Shown here one piece after another: positions 24,126 to 33,603 of a DNA stretch of 64,000 bases; positions within the stretch are counted from its first letter, which is position 1, and each line of letters opens with the position of its first letter. The notes beneath the pieces are model-generated. The model did not search any database and was not told the DNA's origin. It saw nothing but the letters and a program-made list of their open reading frames with translations. The position numbers and the translations under genes were made by a program. This DNA is from F23-B02 sp963613665 (GTDB lineage: Bacteria > Bacillota > Clostridia > Oscillospirales > Oscillospiraceae): the NCBI GenBank assembly GCA_963613665.1, contig CAVEAL010000001.1, positions 124,001 to 188,000 of the forward strand, given 5' to 3'.

Positions 24126-24539
24126 TCAAATCATATATTTTTTTATAGCCTCGCCGACCGTTTCGGGGTCAATGCTGACGCTGATAACAACTTCAATATT
24201 TTCTCTCTCGGAGAAGCCTTCGAGCCAATCGAGAAATTCGCCGAACATGACGGGATCCTTGTTGCTTACGATCTTGTAGAAGTTATCGACAAAAACGTGG
24301 GTGATGTCGTAGTTGCCGGAATGCAGACCGCAGATGAAACCCTTGATGAACTCGTAAGAGCCGATGTCGTACGAGCCGGCTTCGATAAGACGGGCCTGAT
24401 AGGGAATATCAAATGTGAGCTTCTTTTCCTTTTCGATGCAGACGACGTCGCCGTTTTCCATGGCGACGGCCTCGCGGACGAGATCGACCAGACGCTTGGT
24501 CTTGCCGCTGCCCTTCAGACCCATGATCAACTTAACCAT
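24126..24539 (-). CDS. Small P-loop protein of unknown function
   Basis: The 137-residue product starts VKLIMGLKGSGKTKRLVDLV, a clear Walker A motif (GLKGSGKT), and later has THVFVDNFYKIV, a plausible Walker B strand. The ATG at 24539 is preceded by AAGGAGAGTGGTCAAA; the GTG nine bases earlier overlaps this site. It is far too short for an ABC ATPase or kinase with lid domains. The closest general picture is a minimal nucleotide-binding protein, such as an ATPase-like regulator. It is monocistronic between the catabolic cluster and pgi. Family not recognised. Confidence 0.65.
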   Translation of the reverse strand: MVKLIMGLKGSGKTKRLVDLVREAVAMENGDVVCIEKEKKLTFDIPYQARLIEAGSYDIGSYEFIKGFICGLHSGNYDITHVFVDNFYKIVSNKDPVMFGEFLDWLEGFSERENIEVVISVSIDPETVGEAIKKYMI

Positions 24540-24643
24540 TTTGACCACTCTCCTTTTCAGTTGTTAAGTTAAAGTTTTTTTGTTGAACTTAGATTAACAT
24601 TTTTCCGCATGTAAAGCAAGAGTAAAAGTGTTAATAAAAAATA

Positions 24644-24678
24644 AAAGCACGAACGCGGCGATTCTGCGTTCGTGCTTT
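24644..24678 (-). terminator. Terminator after pgi
   Basis: AAAGCACGAACGC / GCGTTCGTGCTTT is a 13-base-pair stem followed on the minus strand by TATTTTTTATT. Confidence 0.92.
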
Positions 24679-24684
24679 CCTGCG

Positions 24685-25959
24685 TTATACGCCCGGTTTG
24701 CCGAGCATTCTGAACATGTTCTTCTTATAGGCCTCGACGCCGGGCTGGTCGAAGGGGTTCACGCCCGACATATAGCCGGAGATGGCGCAGGCAAGCTCGA
24801 AAAAGCACACGAGCTCGGCAAAGCCCGCTTCGTCGCGCGCCGGAACGCTTATGCCGATGTTGGGAACACCGCCGGATATGTGCGCGGCCTTCACAGCGTC
24901 GGCCGCCGTGCGGCAGATGTCGGCATAGTCCTTGCCGGCAAGGTAGTTAAGCCCGTCGGGATCGCCCATCTCAAAGGGAACCGATACGCTGCTGCGCGTT
25001 TTCTCGAAGCTCACGACCGTCTCCATCAGCGTGCGCGGCCCGTCCTGTATGTACTGGCCCATCGAATGCAGGTCGGCGGTGAACTCGACCGAGGCGGGGA
25101 AGATGCCTATGCCGTTTTTGCCCTCGCTTTCGCCGTAGAGCTGCTTCCACCACTCGGCCATGAAGCGGAACGACGGCTCGTAGCAGCCGAGTATCTCTAT
25201 GCTGCGGCCGTGGCCGTAGAGATACTGCCGTGCCGCCGCGTACTGCCATGCCGGATTTTCCGGCGAGCGCAGGTCGAGCTCCTTGAACGCGGCAATGGCG
25301 GAGCTTATGACCGCCTTTATGTCGATGCCGGCGACCGCCATCGGGAGCAGGCCGACCGCCGAGAGAACGCTGTATCTGCCGCCGACGTCGTCGGGGACGA
25401 CGAAGCACTCCCAGCCCTCCGCGTCGGCAAGGGACTTGAGCGCGCCGCGATGTGCGTCGGTGGTTGCGAAAATGTGCTTTTTAGCGGCCGTACCGTATTT
25501 GTCGCGCAGCATTTTTCTGAAAACACGGAATGCCAGCGCGGGCTCCAGAGTCGTGCCGGATTTGGATATGACGTTTATGTCAAAGTCCATGTCGCCGAGC
25601 TGAGCGACCGTATCGCTCAGAGCGTCGGGCGAGAGACCGTTTCCGACGAAGAATATTTTCGGATCGCCTTCCGCGGGAACGGGGCGCAGAAGCTCTATCG
25701 CGCCGCGTGCGCCGAGATACGAGCCGCCTATGCCGATAACGACGAGCGCCTTCGAGCGTCCGCGTATGCGCTGCGCCGCCGCGAGTATGGCCTTGAGCTC
25801 ACCGTCGCGTATGCGCTGCGGAAGCTCCGTCCAGCCCGTGAATTCGCTGCCGGCGCCGCTTTTGTCGCTGAGCGTCCTGTGTGCCGCCGCGGCAGAAGCA
25901 AAGTCAAGCTCCGCAGGATCAAAAAAAGCGGAAGTTCCCGATAGATCGACCTTGACCAT
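24685..25959 (-). CDS. pgi: Glucose-6-phosphate isomerase
   Basis: The 424-residue protein has the paired SIS folds of phosphoglucose isomerase. VVIGIGGSYLGARGAIEL binds the sugar phosphate, VISKSGTTLEPALAFRVF is the second SIS motif, and GQYIQDGPRTLMETVVSF carries the family signature. It interconverts glucose-6-phosphate and fructose-6-phosphate in the cytoplasm. The length matches short Firmicute Pgi (about 430-450). GGAGGGATAATC precedes the ATG. It has its own terminator and is not linked to glmS, although both draw on fructose-6-phosphate. Confidence 0.95.
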   Translation of the reverse strand: MVKVDLSGTSAFFDPAELDFASAAAAHRTLSDKSGAGSEFTGWTELPQRIRDGELKAILAAAQRIRGRSKALVVIGIGGSYLGARGAIELLRPVPAEGDPKIFFVGNGLSPDALSDTVAQLGDMDFDINVISKSGTTLEPALAFRVFRKMLRDKYGTAAKKHIFATTDAHRGALKSLADAEGWECFVVPDDVGGRYSVLSAVGLLPMAVAGIDIKAVISSAIAAFKELDLRSPENPAWQYAAARQYLYGHGRSIEILGCYEPSFRFMAEWWKQLYGESEGKNGIGIFPASVEFTADLHSMGQYIQDGPRTLMETVVSFEKTRSSVSVPFEMGDPDGLNYLAGKDYADICRTAADAVKAAHISGGVPNIGISVPARDEAGFAELVCFFELACAISGYMSGVNPFDQPGVEAYKKNMFRMLGKPGV

Positions 25960-26087
25960 GATTATCCCTCCGTATCGTTTTATAAGCCCATATTATACAC
26001 CCGGCGTATGAAAAAGCAAGGATAATATGTCGGGGTGGGGGATGAGCGATAAATTTAAACCGCTGTTAACGTTAAAGTGGTGCACCG

Positions 26088-27230
26088 TCACAGGCCGACA
26101 TAGCTTTTTAAAAGCTCAAGCAGCGTCGAGGAGAAGCCGGCCCGGGAAACGGAAGAGTCGGAAACGAGCGGCACGGTGTACAGCACGGTCCCTCCGGAGG
26201 AAACGCGGAGCGTTCCTATGCGCTGTCCCTCGGCTACGGGTGCGGTCAGCGTATCGGGCAGATCTGTCTCGTAGCTTAGCTCACCCGTGCCGCTTTTGGG
26301 AACAAGTGCTGCCTGCGCGCCGTCATACAGAGGCTGAACGCTGTCGGCATCTCCGAGGCTGACGTGCACCGGCGGCAGCACGTCGGGAGCTCTCAGCGGC
26401 AGCAGACGGTAGTTTGCAAAGCCGTAGTTCAAAAGTGCCATCGCATCGGCGTTGCGCGCGTCGGAGCCGGCGGCATGCATGACGACGGCGATGTACTCTA
26501 TCCCTTCGCGCTCGGCGGTGGCCGACAGGCAGTACATGGCCTTTTCGGTGAAGCCGGTCTTGAGCCCCGTGCAGCCGTCGTAACGGTACACGAGCCTGTT
26601 GGTGTTTGTGAGGCCGAACTCGCCGCCGCGGATGCTGTCCGTCCAGATGGTGCTGTACTGCTTTATCAGGTCGTGACGTATGAGCTCGCGGCTCATTACG
26701 GCTACGTCATAGGCACTCGTATAGTGTCCGTCATCATCGAAAAGGCCGGTGCAGTTTTTGAAAACCGTATCCTCCATGCCGAGCTCACGCGCTCGTTCGT
26801 TCATGTGCGAAACGAAGGCCTGCTCCGTGCCGCACAGGTGCTCGGCCATGGCCACGGCACAGTCGTTTGCCGATACGACGCAGATGCATTTGAGCATTTC
26901 GCCGACGCTCATTTTCTCGCCCTGCTCAAGATACACGCAGCTCCCGCCGAAGGAGGCCGCACGCTCGGATGCCGTGACCGTGTCCTCAAGGCTTATATCG
27001 CCGCGCTCTATTGCCTCGACGATGAGCAGCATCGTCATGACCTTTGTGACGCTTGCCGGAGGCAGCTTTTCATGTGCGTTTTTCTCGTATATTACCTCGC
27101 CGGTCACCTTTTCCGTGAGTATCGCCGAGGGCGCTGAGATCTCGATATCGTTATCGGTGAGAGTGTTTACCGCATACACCGGACTTGTCAGCATAAGGCT
27201 GCACAGTACGGCGCAGATGAGCTTTTTCAT
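26088..27230 (-). CDS. D-alanyl-D-alanine carboxypeptidase (PBP5/DacF type)
   Basis: A signal peptide (MKKLICAVLCSLMLTSPVYA) directs the 380-residue protein out of the cell. The three serine penicillin-binding motifs are ASVTKVMT (S-x-x-K), VSANDC (S-x-N) and LKTGFT (K-T-G). A C-terminal PBP5_C-like domain and a short amphipathic tail (LLELLKSYVGL) would hold it at the membrane. It trims the terminal D-alanine from peptidoglycan stem peptides and limits cross-linking. CGGAGGTGGATGACCC precedes the ATG. It may be a vegetative DacA or a sporulation DacF; position does not tell. Confidence 0.93.
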   Translation of the reverse strand: MKKLICAVLCSLMLTSPVYAVNTLTDNDIEISAPSAILTEKVTGEVIYEKNAHEKLPPASVTKVMTMLLIVEAIERGDISLEDTVTASERAASFGGSCVYLEQGEKMSVGEMLKCICVVSANDCAVAMAEHLCGTEQAFVSHMNERARELGMEDTVFKNCTGLFDDDGHYTSAYDVAVMSRELIRHDLIKQYSTIWTDSIRGGEFGLTNTNRLVYRYDGCTGLKTGFTEKAMYCLSATAEREGIEYIAVVMHAAGSDARNADAMALLNYGFANYRLLPLRAPDVLPPVHVSLGDADSVQPLYDGAQAALVPKSGTGELSYETDLPDTLTAPVAEGQRIGTLRVSSGGTVLYTVPLVSDSSVSRAGFSSTLLELLKSYVGL

Positions 27231-27464
27231 GGGTCATCCACCTCCGATAAAGCCTATGACGGTCCCGGAAAATGATGCACAGGTTGCGCAATTATGCTTT
27301 ATTCGACGGAAAATGAATTTTTGCTTACTCACGCTGCCGGAAAAATATATTGAATATCAATAGGTTTTGAACATTTTCAACAGAGTTTTCAACACATATA
27401 AGCGGAGAATATTCAATGTGCAGGTTTACATAACGCATTTTATGCCGAATTTACGGCCTTATTA
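27231..27464. other. Divergent intergenic region between dacF-like and AI-2E-type genes
   Basis: About 230 AT-rich bases with no ORF worth reporting. The only clear signal is the promoter of the plus-strand gene at its right end. Confidence 0.5.
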
Positions 27465-27493
27465 TTGACGATATCCGCATGAGATAGTAATAT
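27465..27493 (+). promoter_or_regulatory. Promoter of the AI-2E-type transporter gene
   Basis: TTGACG and TAATAT with a 17-base spacer lie about 22 bases before the start codon. Confidence 0.65.
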
Positions 27494-27515
27494 AAAATCA
27501 CAAGGGGTGAGGACT

Positions 27516-28805
27516 ATGGAAAATAAGCATAAATATTCACAGTATGTCGGTTGGGGCGTTACGGCCTTTGCCGTCATCGCCGCCGGAGTCCTGTTTTATT
27601 TCGGCATCGACTACATGGGCAATGTCATGAGCGCCCTCGGCAAGCTCATGGGAATATTAAGCCCCTTCATATGGGGCCTTGTCATATCGTATCTGCTCAT
27701 CCCGTCGATGATGATGTACGAGCGCAGGCTCTTTAAGCCCCTCGCGGCGCGGATAAACAAAACAAAGCCGCGCATAAAAAAGGACAGCAAGCTGCCGCGC
27801 GTGCTGTCGCTGATCCTTGCCGAGATCGTCATGCTGCTCATAATCACGGCGCTGTTTTATCTCATCGTCCCGCAGGTCTATGACAGCATATCGGCCATCA
27901 TAACAAACAGCCCGTCGTATTTCGACACTGCCTATTCCGCGATAGACAATCTGCTCAAGGACTATCCCGAGATAGAGCAGTACGCAACGAAGATATTCGG
28001 AAACCTGACCGACGCTCTGACAAAATGGGGCACAAACACCCTGCTGCCGAGCATGGAGAACATAGTTGCGAACATTACAAACGGCGTGTTCTACGTCCTC
28101 AAGGGGCTTTATAACGTCGTCATCGGCATCATCGTTTCGGTGTACATCCTCTATAACAAGGAGCCCTTTATTGCCCACTACAGGAAGATACTTTACAGCA
28201 TTTTTTCTCCGGAGCACGCAAAGCACATCATCTCGGCTCTGCGCTTTGCGGACAAGACCTTCATGGGCTTTATAAGCGGAAAGCTGCTTGACAGCGCGAT
28301 AATAGGAGTGCTGTGCTATCTCGGCTGCGTGGCGCTTAAAATGCCGTATGCGCTGCTCATATCCGTCATCGTCGGCGTGACGAACGTCATACCGTTCTTC
28401 GGTCCCTTTATCGGTGCGGTACCCTCGGCGCTTCTGGTGCTGCTGGTAGACCCCAAGATGTGCCTGTGGTTTATCATCTTCGTGTTTGTTCTCCAGCAGC
28501 TCGACGGCAACGTCATAGGCCCCAAGATCCTCGGCACGTCGATCGGCATAAACGGCTTCTGGGTGCTGTTTTCCATCGTCCTGTTCGGCGGCATATTCGG
28601 CTTCTGGGGAATGCTGCTGGGCGTTCCGGCCTTCGTCATAATCTACACCGCGCTTGAGATGCTCATTGACCGCAAGCTCAAGCGGCATAAGCTCCCGACA
28701 GATGCGAACGAATATATGAACCTCGACTATATAGACCCCGAAACGCTCGAGCCCGTGCCAAAGCGCAGGACAAAGAAAGAAGCGGACGGGGAAGAAAGGA
28801 AATAA
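27516..28805 (+). CDS. AI-2E family transporter (PerM/UPF0118)
   Basis: The ATG at 27516 follows AAGGGGTGAGGAC; the GTG at 27507 lies inside this site. The 429-residue protein has the usual pattern of two N-terminal spans, a hydrophilic domain, and a C-terminal block with SGKLLDSAIIGVLCYLG, GVTNVIPFFGPFIGAVPSAL and LDGNVIGPKILGTSIGINGF, the family signature. The lysine/glutamate-rich tail is cytoplasmic. Proteins of this family have been linked to autoinducer-2 export, Na+/H+ exchange or other export; the substrate here is open. Confidence 0.9.
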   Translation: MENKHKYSQYVGWGVTAFAVIAAGVLFYFGIDYMGNVMSALGKLMGILSPFIWGLVISYLLIPSMMMYERRLFKPLAARINKTKPRIKKDSKLPRVLSLILAEIVMLLIITALFYLIVPQVYDSISAIITNSPSYFDTAYSAIDNLLKDYPEIEQYATKIFGNLTDALTKWGTNTLLPSMENIVANITNGVFYVLKGLYNVVIGIIVSVYILYNKEPFIAHYRKILYSIFSPEHAKHIISALRFADKTFMGFISGKLLDSAIIGVLCYLGCVALKMPYALLISVIVGVTNVIPFFGPFIGAVPSALLVLLVDPKMCLWFIIFVFVLQQLDGNVIGPKILGTSIGINGFWVLFSIVLFGGIFGFWGMLLGVPAFVIIYTALEMLIDRKLKRHKLPTDANEYMNLDYIDPETLEPVPKRRTKKEADGEERK

Positions 28806-28811
28806 AGAAAA

Positions 28812-28838
28812 AAGGCTGTACCGAACGGGTACAGCCTT
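28812..28838 (-). terminator. Terminator of the cysteine desulfurase gene
   Basis: AAGGCTGTACC / GGTACAGCCTT is followed by TTTTTCTTTATT on the minus strand. The plus strand lacks a T-run. Confidence 0.88.
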
Positions 28839-28850
28839 GAAATTTCGGGC

Positions 28851-29981
28851 TCATCTGTGCGCAAGCGTATCGTGTGCACGCTTTAAGGACGAGCACAGGG
28901 CGAGGACCTCATCCTCGGTGCTGTAGCGCGAAAAGCTTATCCTCACTGCGCCGTCAATGATCTGCGCGGGAAGACGCATTGCCTCAAGCACATGGCTGCG
29001 CCCGCCCTTCTTGCAGGCCGAGGAGCGCGAAACGTAAATGCCGTCGGCCTCAAGGAAGTTCATCAGCACCTCGCTGCGCCAGCCGGGCAGCGATACGCTC
29101 AGAATATGCGGAGCGCCGCCGCCGATGATAAGCGCCTCTGGGATACCGGCACAGATCGTATCGGCCGCGAGGGTGCGCAGGGCGGCCATTTTTCTGCAAT
29201 TATCCTCCATGCCGGCAAAGGCTGCCTCGGCCGCCTTGCCGAAGGCCGCTATCTGCGGCATGGCCTCCGTTCCGGCGCGAAGTCCGCTTTCCTGAGCGCC
29301 TCCGCGAATCAGGGGCTTGATTTTGACCCCCGTTTTGATATACAATGCGCCTATGCCCTTCGGCGCATGGATCTTGTGGCCGCTTATGCTGATCATATCC
29401 GCGCCGAGCTTTTTTGCGGAAAACGGGACCTTCATGAAGCCCTGAACGGCATCGGTGTGCAAAAGAGCCTTCGAGCCCTCGGCTCTGAGCATTTTTGCGA
29501 CGGCGGCAATGTCCGTCACGCCGCCTGTCTCGTTGTTTACCATCATGAGCGTTACGAGCACCGTGTCCTCACGCAGAGCGGCTCTGACCGAATCAACGGC
29601 GATCGATCCGTCCTTTTCCGGCGCAAGATACGTCACCTCAAAGCCGCGGCTTTCAAGTTCGGCGAGCGTTTTGCGCACCGCGTCGTGCTCGACGGCGGAG
29701 GAGATGATATGTCTTCCGCGTCTTGCGGCGCTCTCCGCGCCCCTTGTTATTGCCCAGACGTCGCTTTCCGAGCCGCAGGAGGTGAAATACAGCTCCTGCG
29801 CCGTGCAGCCGAGCGCCGAAGCTATCTGCGAGCGCGCGGTGTCGAGGTACACCTTGGCCTCGCGGCCCTTCGTATGCGTCGAGCTCGGATTTCCGTAGCA
29901 TTCGGTCATGACCCTGTACGCAATGTCCGCAGCCTCGGGGCAGACGCGCGTCGTGGCCGCGTTATCCAAATAAATTTCCAT
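28851..29981 (-). CDS. Cysteine desulfurase (NifS/IscS-like)
   Basis: The 376-residue PLP enzyme begins MEIYLDNAATTRVCPEAAD and contains SISGHKIHAPKGIGALYIK with the PLP lysine. SRSSACKKGGRSHVL holds the catalytic cysteine in a short, NifS-like loop. It removes sulfur from cysteine for Fe-S cluster assembly or tRNA thiolation. No iscU or thiI follows. It diverges from mtaB with only 27 bases between starts; MtaB is itself a sulfur-inserting tRNA enzyme, so a functional link is plausible. Confidence 0.93.
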   Translation of the reverse strand: MEIYLDNAATTRVCPEAADIAYRVMTECYGNPSSTHTKGREAKVYLDTARSQIASALGCTAQELYFTSCGSESDVWAITRGAESAARRGRHIISSAVEHDAVRKTLAELESRGFEVTYLAPEKDGSIAVDSVRAALREDTVLVTLMMVNNETGGVTDIAAVAKMLRAEGSKALLHTDAVQGFMKVPFSAKKLGADMISISGHKIHAPKGIGALYIKTGVKIKPLIRGGAQESGLRAGTEAMPQIAAFGKAAEAAFAGMEDNCRKMAALRTLAADTICAGIPEALIIGGGAPHILSVSLPGWRSEVLMNFLEADGIYVSRSSACKKGGRSHVLEAMRLPAQIIDGAVRISFSRYSTEDEVLALCSSLKRAHDTLAHR

Positions 29982-30008
29982 TTATCTTACTCCTTGGGAG
30001 ATGATTTC

Positions 30009-31295
30009 GTGAGATACATTATATACACTCTCGGCTGCAAGGTCAACCAGTATGAAACGCAGGCCATAGAGGCACTGCTCGTTTCGCGCGGGCATAAGCC
30101 CTGCCGCGCGGGCGAGATCGCCGATGCCGTTATCGTAAATACCTGCGCCGTCACAGCCGAGGCGGGACGCAAATCGCGTCAGGCCATTCACCGCCTGCGC
30201 GAGGAAAACCCCGGCGCGGTCGCGGCGGTACTGGGCTGCTACTCGCAGCTGAGCCCGGATGCCGTTGAAAAGCTCGGCGCGGATATCGTCTACGGCACGG
30301 CCGACAGACAGAAGCTCGTCGATGCCGTCGAAAAGGCGGTCAGCACAGGCGAGGGTGAGAGAACGCTCGACAAGCCGTTTGAACGCCGCGTATTCGAGGA
30401 GCTTACCGCGGGCGCGGTGTCCGGCCACACAAGGGCGCTGTTGAAGATACAGGACGGCTGCGTAAACTTCTGCTCGTACTGCATAATCCCGTACACGCGC
30501 GGCAGAGTGCGCAGTCTGCCGGTGGCCTCCGCCGTGCAGCAGGCAGCGGAGCTCGACAGCAAGGGCTACCGTGAGCTTGTCATAACCGGCATCGAGATCG
30601 CGTCCTACGGCGTCGACCTTCCGGGAAAGCCCGGCCTTGCCGACGTTGTCTGCGCCGTCGCCGATGCAGCGCCGCATATGCGCATACGTCTCGGTTCCAT
30701 CGAGCCGAGCGTCATAACAGAGGAGTTCTGCCGTAAGATAGCCGCATGCGGCAGCGTGTGCAGGCATTTTCACCTTTCCCTGCAATCTGGCTGCGACGCG
30801 ACGCTCAAGGCCATGAACCGCAAGTACGACACAGCCCGCTTTTACGAGGCCATGCAGCTGCTGCGGAGCTATTTCCCCGACTGCGGCATGACCTGCGATG
30901 TTATCGTGGGCTTTCCGGGCGAGACTGAAGCGCATCAGAAGGAAACGCTTGCCTTTCTCGAAAAGGCGCGGTTTTCCGATGCACACATCTTCCCGTATTC
31001 GCGCCGTCCGGGAACGCCGGCGGACAAGATGGACGGGCAGATAGACAGGGCCGTCAAGGCGAAGCGCTCAAAGCAGGCGCGCGCAGTTGTCGCCGAAACG
31101 CGCAGAGCCTTTCTCGAGAGCATGGTAGGCAAAACGCTGCCTGTCTTGTTTGAAACGCAGGAGGGAGAGCTCTGGCAGGGACACAGCGATAACTACCTCG
31201 AGGTACGCGCCGGGGGAGAAGCGCTGCGCGGAACAGTACATAATGTCAGGATAAATGCGGTTTCGGACGGAATTTTAGTCGGAAATGTCATTTGA
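30009..31295 (+). CDS. mtaB: tRNA (N6-threonylcarbamoyladenosine(37)-C2)-methylthiotransferase
   Basis: I use the GTG at 30009, preceded by GGGAG; the open frame extends 1 kb to the left but that is the antisense of the desulfurase. The 428-residue product starts VRYIIYTLGCKVNQYETQAI, the methylthiotransferase N-terminal domain with three cluster cysteines. The radical-SAM motif CVNFCSYCIIPYTRGR follows, and a C-terminal TRAM domain ends the protein. NTCAVTAEAGRKSRQAI and the absence of a RimO-type insert identify MtaB. It converts t6A37 to ms2t6A37 in ANN-decoding tRNAs. Confidence 0.93.
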   Translation: MRYIIYTLGCKVNQYETQAIEALLVSRGHKPCRAGEIADAVIVNTCAVTAEAGRKSRQAIHRLREENPGAVAAVLGCYSQLSPDAVEKLGADIVYGTADRQKLVDAVEKAVSTGEGERTLDKPFERRVFEELTAGAVSGHTRALLKIQDGCVNFCSYCIIPYTRGRVRSLPVASAVQQAAELDSKGYRELVITGIEIASYGVDLPGKPGLADVVCAVADAAPHMRIRLGSIEPSVITEEFCRKIAACGSVCRHFHLSLQSGCDATLKAMNRKYDTARFYEAMQLLRSYFPDCGMTCDVIVGFPGETEAHQKETLAFLEKARFSDAHIFPYSRRPGTPADKMDGQIDRAVKAKRSKQARAVVAETRRAFLESMVGKTLPVLFETQEGELWQGHSDNYLEVRAGGEALRGTVHNVRINAVSDGILVGNVI

Positions 31296-31320
31296 CAGGG
31301 AACGGAAGAATAGCTATAAT
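31292..31320 (+). promoter_or_regulatory. Perfect consensus sigma-A promoter of serCA
   Basis: TTGACA, 17 bases, TATAAT. The -35 hexamer overlaps the mtaB stop codon, so serCA is transcribed from within the end of mtaB. No attenuator is visible in the short leader. Confidence 0.92.
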
Positions 31321-31358
31321 TTTAACAATGGCAAAAAACCGAACAGGAGGTGCTCACA

Positions 31359-32444
31359 TTGTCAAGAGAAAAGGTATATAATTTTTCGGCAGGTCCGTCG
31401 ATGATGCCGGAAAGTGTGCTCGAAAGAGCGGCAGGAGAGATAAGCGATTATAAGGGCAGCGGCATGTCCGTTATGGAGATGAGTCACCGAAGTTCACTGT
31501 TCGGCGAAATTTTTGCGGAAACAAAGCAGAAGCTCAAAGCAGCGCTCAAAGTGCCGGACAGTCATGAGATACTGTTTTTGCAGGGCGGCGCGACGCTCCA
31601 GTTTGCGGCGATACCGCTCAATTTGATGGGCGCCGGCGGCAGCGCCGACTATGCCGTGACGGGCAATTTCTCGTCCCTTGCGGCAAAGGAGGCCGAGAAG
31701 TACGGCCGGGTGCACATAGCCTGCTCGAGTGCCGACCGCGGCCACAGCTATATCCCCGCGCAGCTTGATCTCAGCAGCGGCTCGAGCTATTTTTACTACT
31801 GCGCCAACAACACCATCTACGGCACGGAGTGGCAGTCACTGCCCGATACGCAGGGGAAAACGATAGTCTGCGACATGTCCTCGGACATCCTGTCAAAGCC
31901 CGTGGACGTCTCCCGCTACGGTCTCATCTACGCCGGAGCGCAGAAGAACATGGCTCCCGCGGGGCTCACGGTCGTGATCATAGACAGGGCTCTTGCCGGA
32001 TACCAGGCTGATATCTGTCCATCGGTCATGAGCTACGATACGCTCATCAAAAAGGACTCCATGCTCAACACTCCGCCCTGCTGGTGCATCTACATGCTCG
32101 GGCTCATGCTCGACTGGCTCGACGGCATCGGCGGCGTAAGCGCCATGCAGGAGATAAAAAAGGAGCGTGCCGGACTTGTATACGACGTGCTCGATAACAG
32201 CAGGCTCTATATCCCGCACGCCGAAAAAGGCTCGCGCAGCGATATGAACGTGACCTTCCGTACCGGCTCGGAGGAACTGGATGCGGAGTTTGTAAAGGGT
32301 GCTGCGGCCGAGGGGCTTTTAAACCTCAAGGGCCACAGGCTTACGGGCGGCATGCGTGCATCGCTGTACAACGCCATGCCAATGGAAGGTGCGCGCGCTC
32401 TCGCCGAATATATGAAAAAATTCGAGGTAGAACATAATGTATAA
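31359..32444 (+). CDS. serC: Phosphoserine aminotransferase
   Basis: The start is TTG at 31359, 8 bases after a perfect AGGAGGTG; the GTG at 31350 lies inside that site. The 361-residue PLP enzyme begins SREKVYNFSAGPSMMPESVL, contains MSHRSSLFGEI, and has IYAGAQKNMAPAGLTVVII with the PLP lysine. The end is LTGGMRASLYNAMPMEGARAL. It transfers the amino group from glutamate to 3-phosphohydroxypyruvate. It overlaps serA by 8 bases. No serB is in the window. Confidence 0.96.
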   Translation: MSREKVYNFSAGPSMMPESVLERAAGEISDYKGSGMSVMEMSHRSSLFGEIFAETKQKLKAALKVPDSHEILFLQGGATLQFAAIPLNLMGAGGSADYAVTGNFSSLAAKEAEKYGRVHIACSSADRGHSYIPAQLDLSSGSSYFYYCANNTIYGTEWQSLPDTQGKTIVCDMSSDILSKPVDVSRYGLIYAGAQKNMAPAGLTVVIIDRALAGYQADICPSVMSYDTLIKKDSMLNTPPCWCIYMLGLMLDWLDGIGGVSAMQEIKKERAGLVYDVLDNSRLYIPHAEKGSRSDMNVTFRTGSEELDAEFVKGAAAEGLLNLKGHRLTGGMRASLYNAMPMEGARALAEYMKKFEVEHNV

Positions 32445-33603
32445 CATAAAAACGATAAACAACATCTCGCCCGTCGGCCTTGACAAGCTCCGCGATAAGG
32501 GCTGCAATGTCGCGGCCGATATCGCAGCGCCCGACGGCATAATCGTCCGCAGCGCGGATATGCACGCATACGAGGTAAACCCCGAGCTTCTTGCCGTTGC
32601 GCGCGCGGGAGCCGGCTATAATAACATTCCCGTCGATAAATACGCCGAGCTCGGCGTTGTTGTGTTCAACAGTCCCGGTGCAAATGCGGAGGCAGTCAAG
32701 GAGCAGACCGTCTGCTCCATGGTCATGGCCTCGCGCGACGTTATCGGCAGCATAGAGTGGGTAAAGAGCATTGCCGGCGAGGGAGACAGGATACCCGCGC
32801 TCGTCGAAAAGGGCAAGAGCAGCTTTGCCGGTCCCGAGCTCATGGGCAAGACCGTCGGTGTGCTCGGTCTCGGCGCTACCGGCGCACTGGTCGCAAACGC
32901 CTGTCTTGCGCTGGACATGAACGTCATCGGTTACGACCCGTTTATGTCCGTCGATGCCGCGTGGCGGCTGTCGCGCGACGTTTCCAGAGCCGACGATATC
33001 TCCGAGATATTCCGCAGCTGCGACTATATCAGCATAAACATCCCCTATAATGAGGACACCCATCACATGCTCGACGCAAAGGCCTTTGCCGCCATGCGCG
33101 ACGGCGTGAGGATAGTCAACGAGTCCCGCGCCGAGGTAGTTGACGACGATGCGATGCTCGCGGCGCTCGAGTCCGGCAAGGTCGCAAAGTACGTCACCGA
33201 CTTCCCCAACGAGAAGATACTCGGAGGCAAGAACGTCATCGCTCTGCCGCATCTGGGAGCCTGTACGCCCGAGAGCGAGGACCGCTGCGCGGAGATGGCC
33301 GCAAAGCAGCTGTACGAGTACCTCAAAAACGGCAATATCACAAACTCCGTCAACCTGCCAGCCGCGAAGCTCGAGCGTATGGGCGTGTGCCGCCTGTGCG
33401 TCATCCACCACAATGTGCCCGGCATGATAAACCGCATCCTTGACCTGATAACGAAGAAAAACATAAACGTCGAGCACATGATAAACAAGCCCCGCGGCCA
33501 CTACGCCTACACAATCATCGACCTTAACGACGAGATCTGGGAGGACACCGCAAACACCATCCGTGCCATGGACGACGTTCTCCGCGTCCGCGTGCTCTTT
33601 TAG
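32437..33603 (+). CDS. serA: D-3-phosphoglycerate dehydrogenase
   Basis: The 388-residue protein is a D-isomer-specific 2-hydroxyacid dehydrogenase. GKTVGVLGLGATGALVANA is the NAD-binding glycine motif, VNESRAEVVDDDAML and ALPHLGACTPESEDRC carry the catalytic acid/histidine region. A C-terminal ACT domain (about residues 310-388, CRLCVIHHNVPGMINRILDL) suggests serine feedback. It oxidises 3-phosphoglycerate, the first step in serine synthesis, next to serC. This is the short type without the intervening domain of E. coli or long SerA. Confidence 0.95.
   Translation: MYNIKTINNISPVGLDKLRDKGCNVAADIAAPDGIIVRSADMHAYEVNPELLAVARAGAGYNNIPVDKYAELGVVVFNSPGANAEAVKEQTVCSMVMASRDVIGSIEWVKSIAGEGDRIPALVEKGKSSFAGPELMGKTVGVLGLGATGALVANACLALDMNVIGYDPFMSVDAAWRLSRDVSRADDISEIFRSCDYISINIPYNEDTHHMLDAKAFAAMRDGVRIVNESRAEVVDDDAMLAALESGKVAKYVTDFPNEKILGGKNVIALPHLGACTPESEDRCAEMAAKQLYEYLKNGNITNSVNLPAAKLERMGVCRLCVIHHNVPGMINRILDLITKKNINVEHMINKPRGHYAYTIIDLNDEIWEDTANTIRAMDDVLRVRVLF

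Noticed and set aside
28992..30008. N-terminal extension of mtaB in an open frame
   Set aside because: The extension is antisense to the cysteine desulfurase gene. MtaB has its expected N-terminus from the GTG at 30009.
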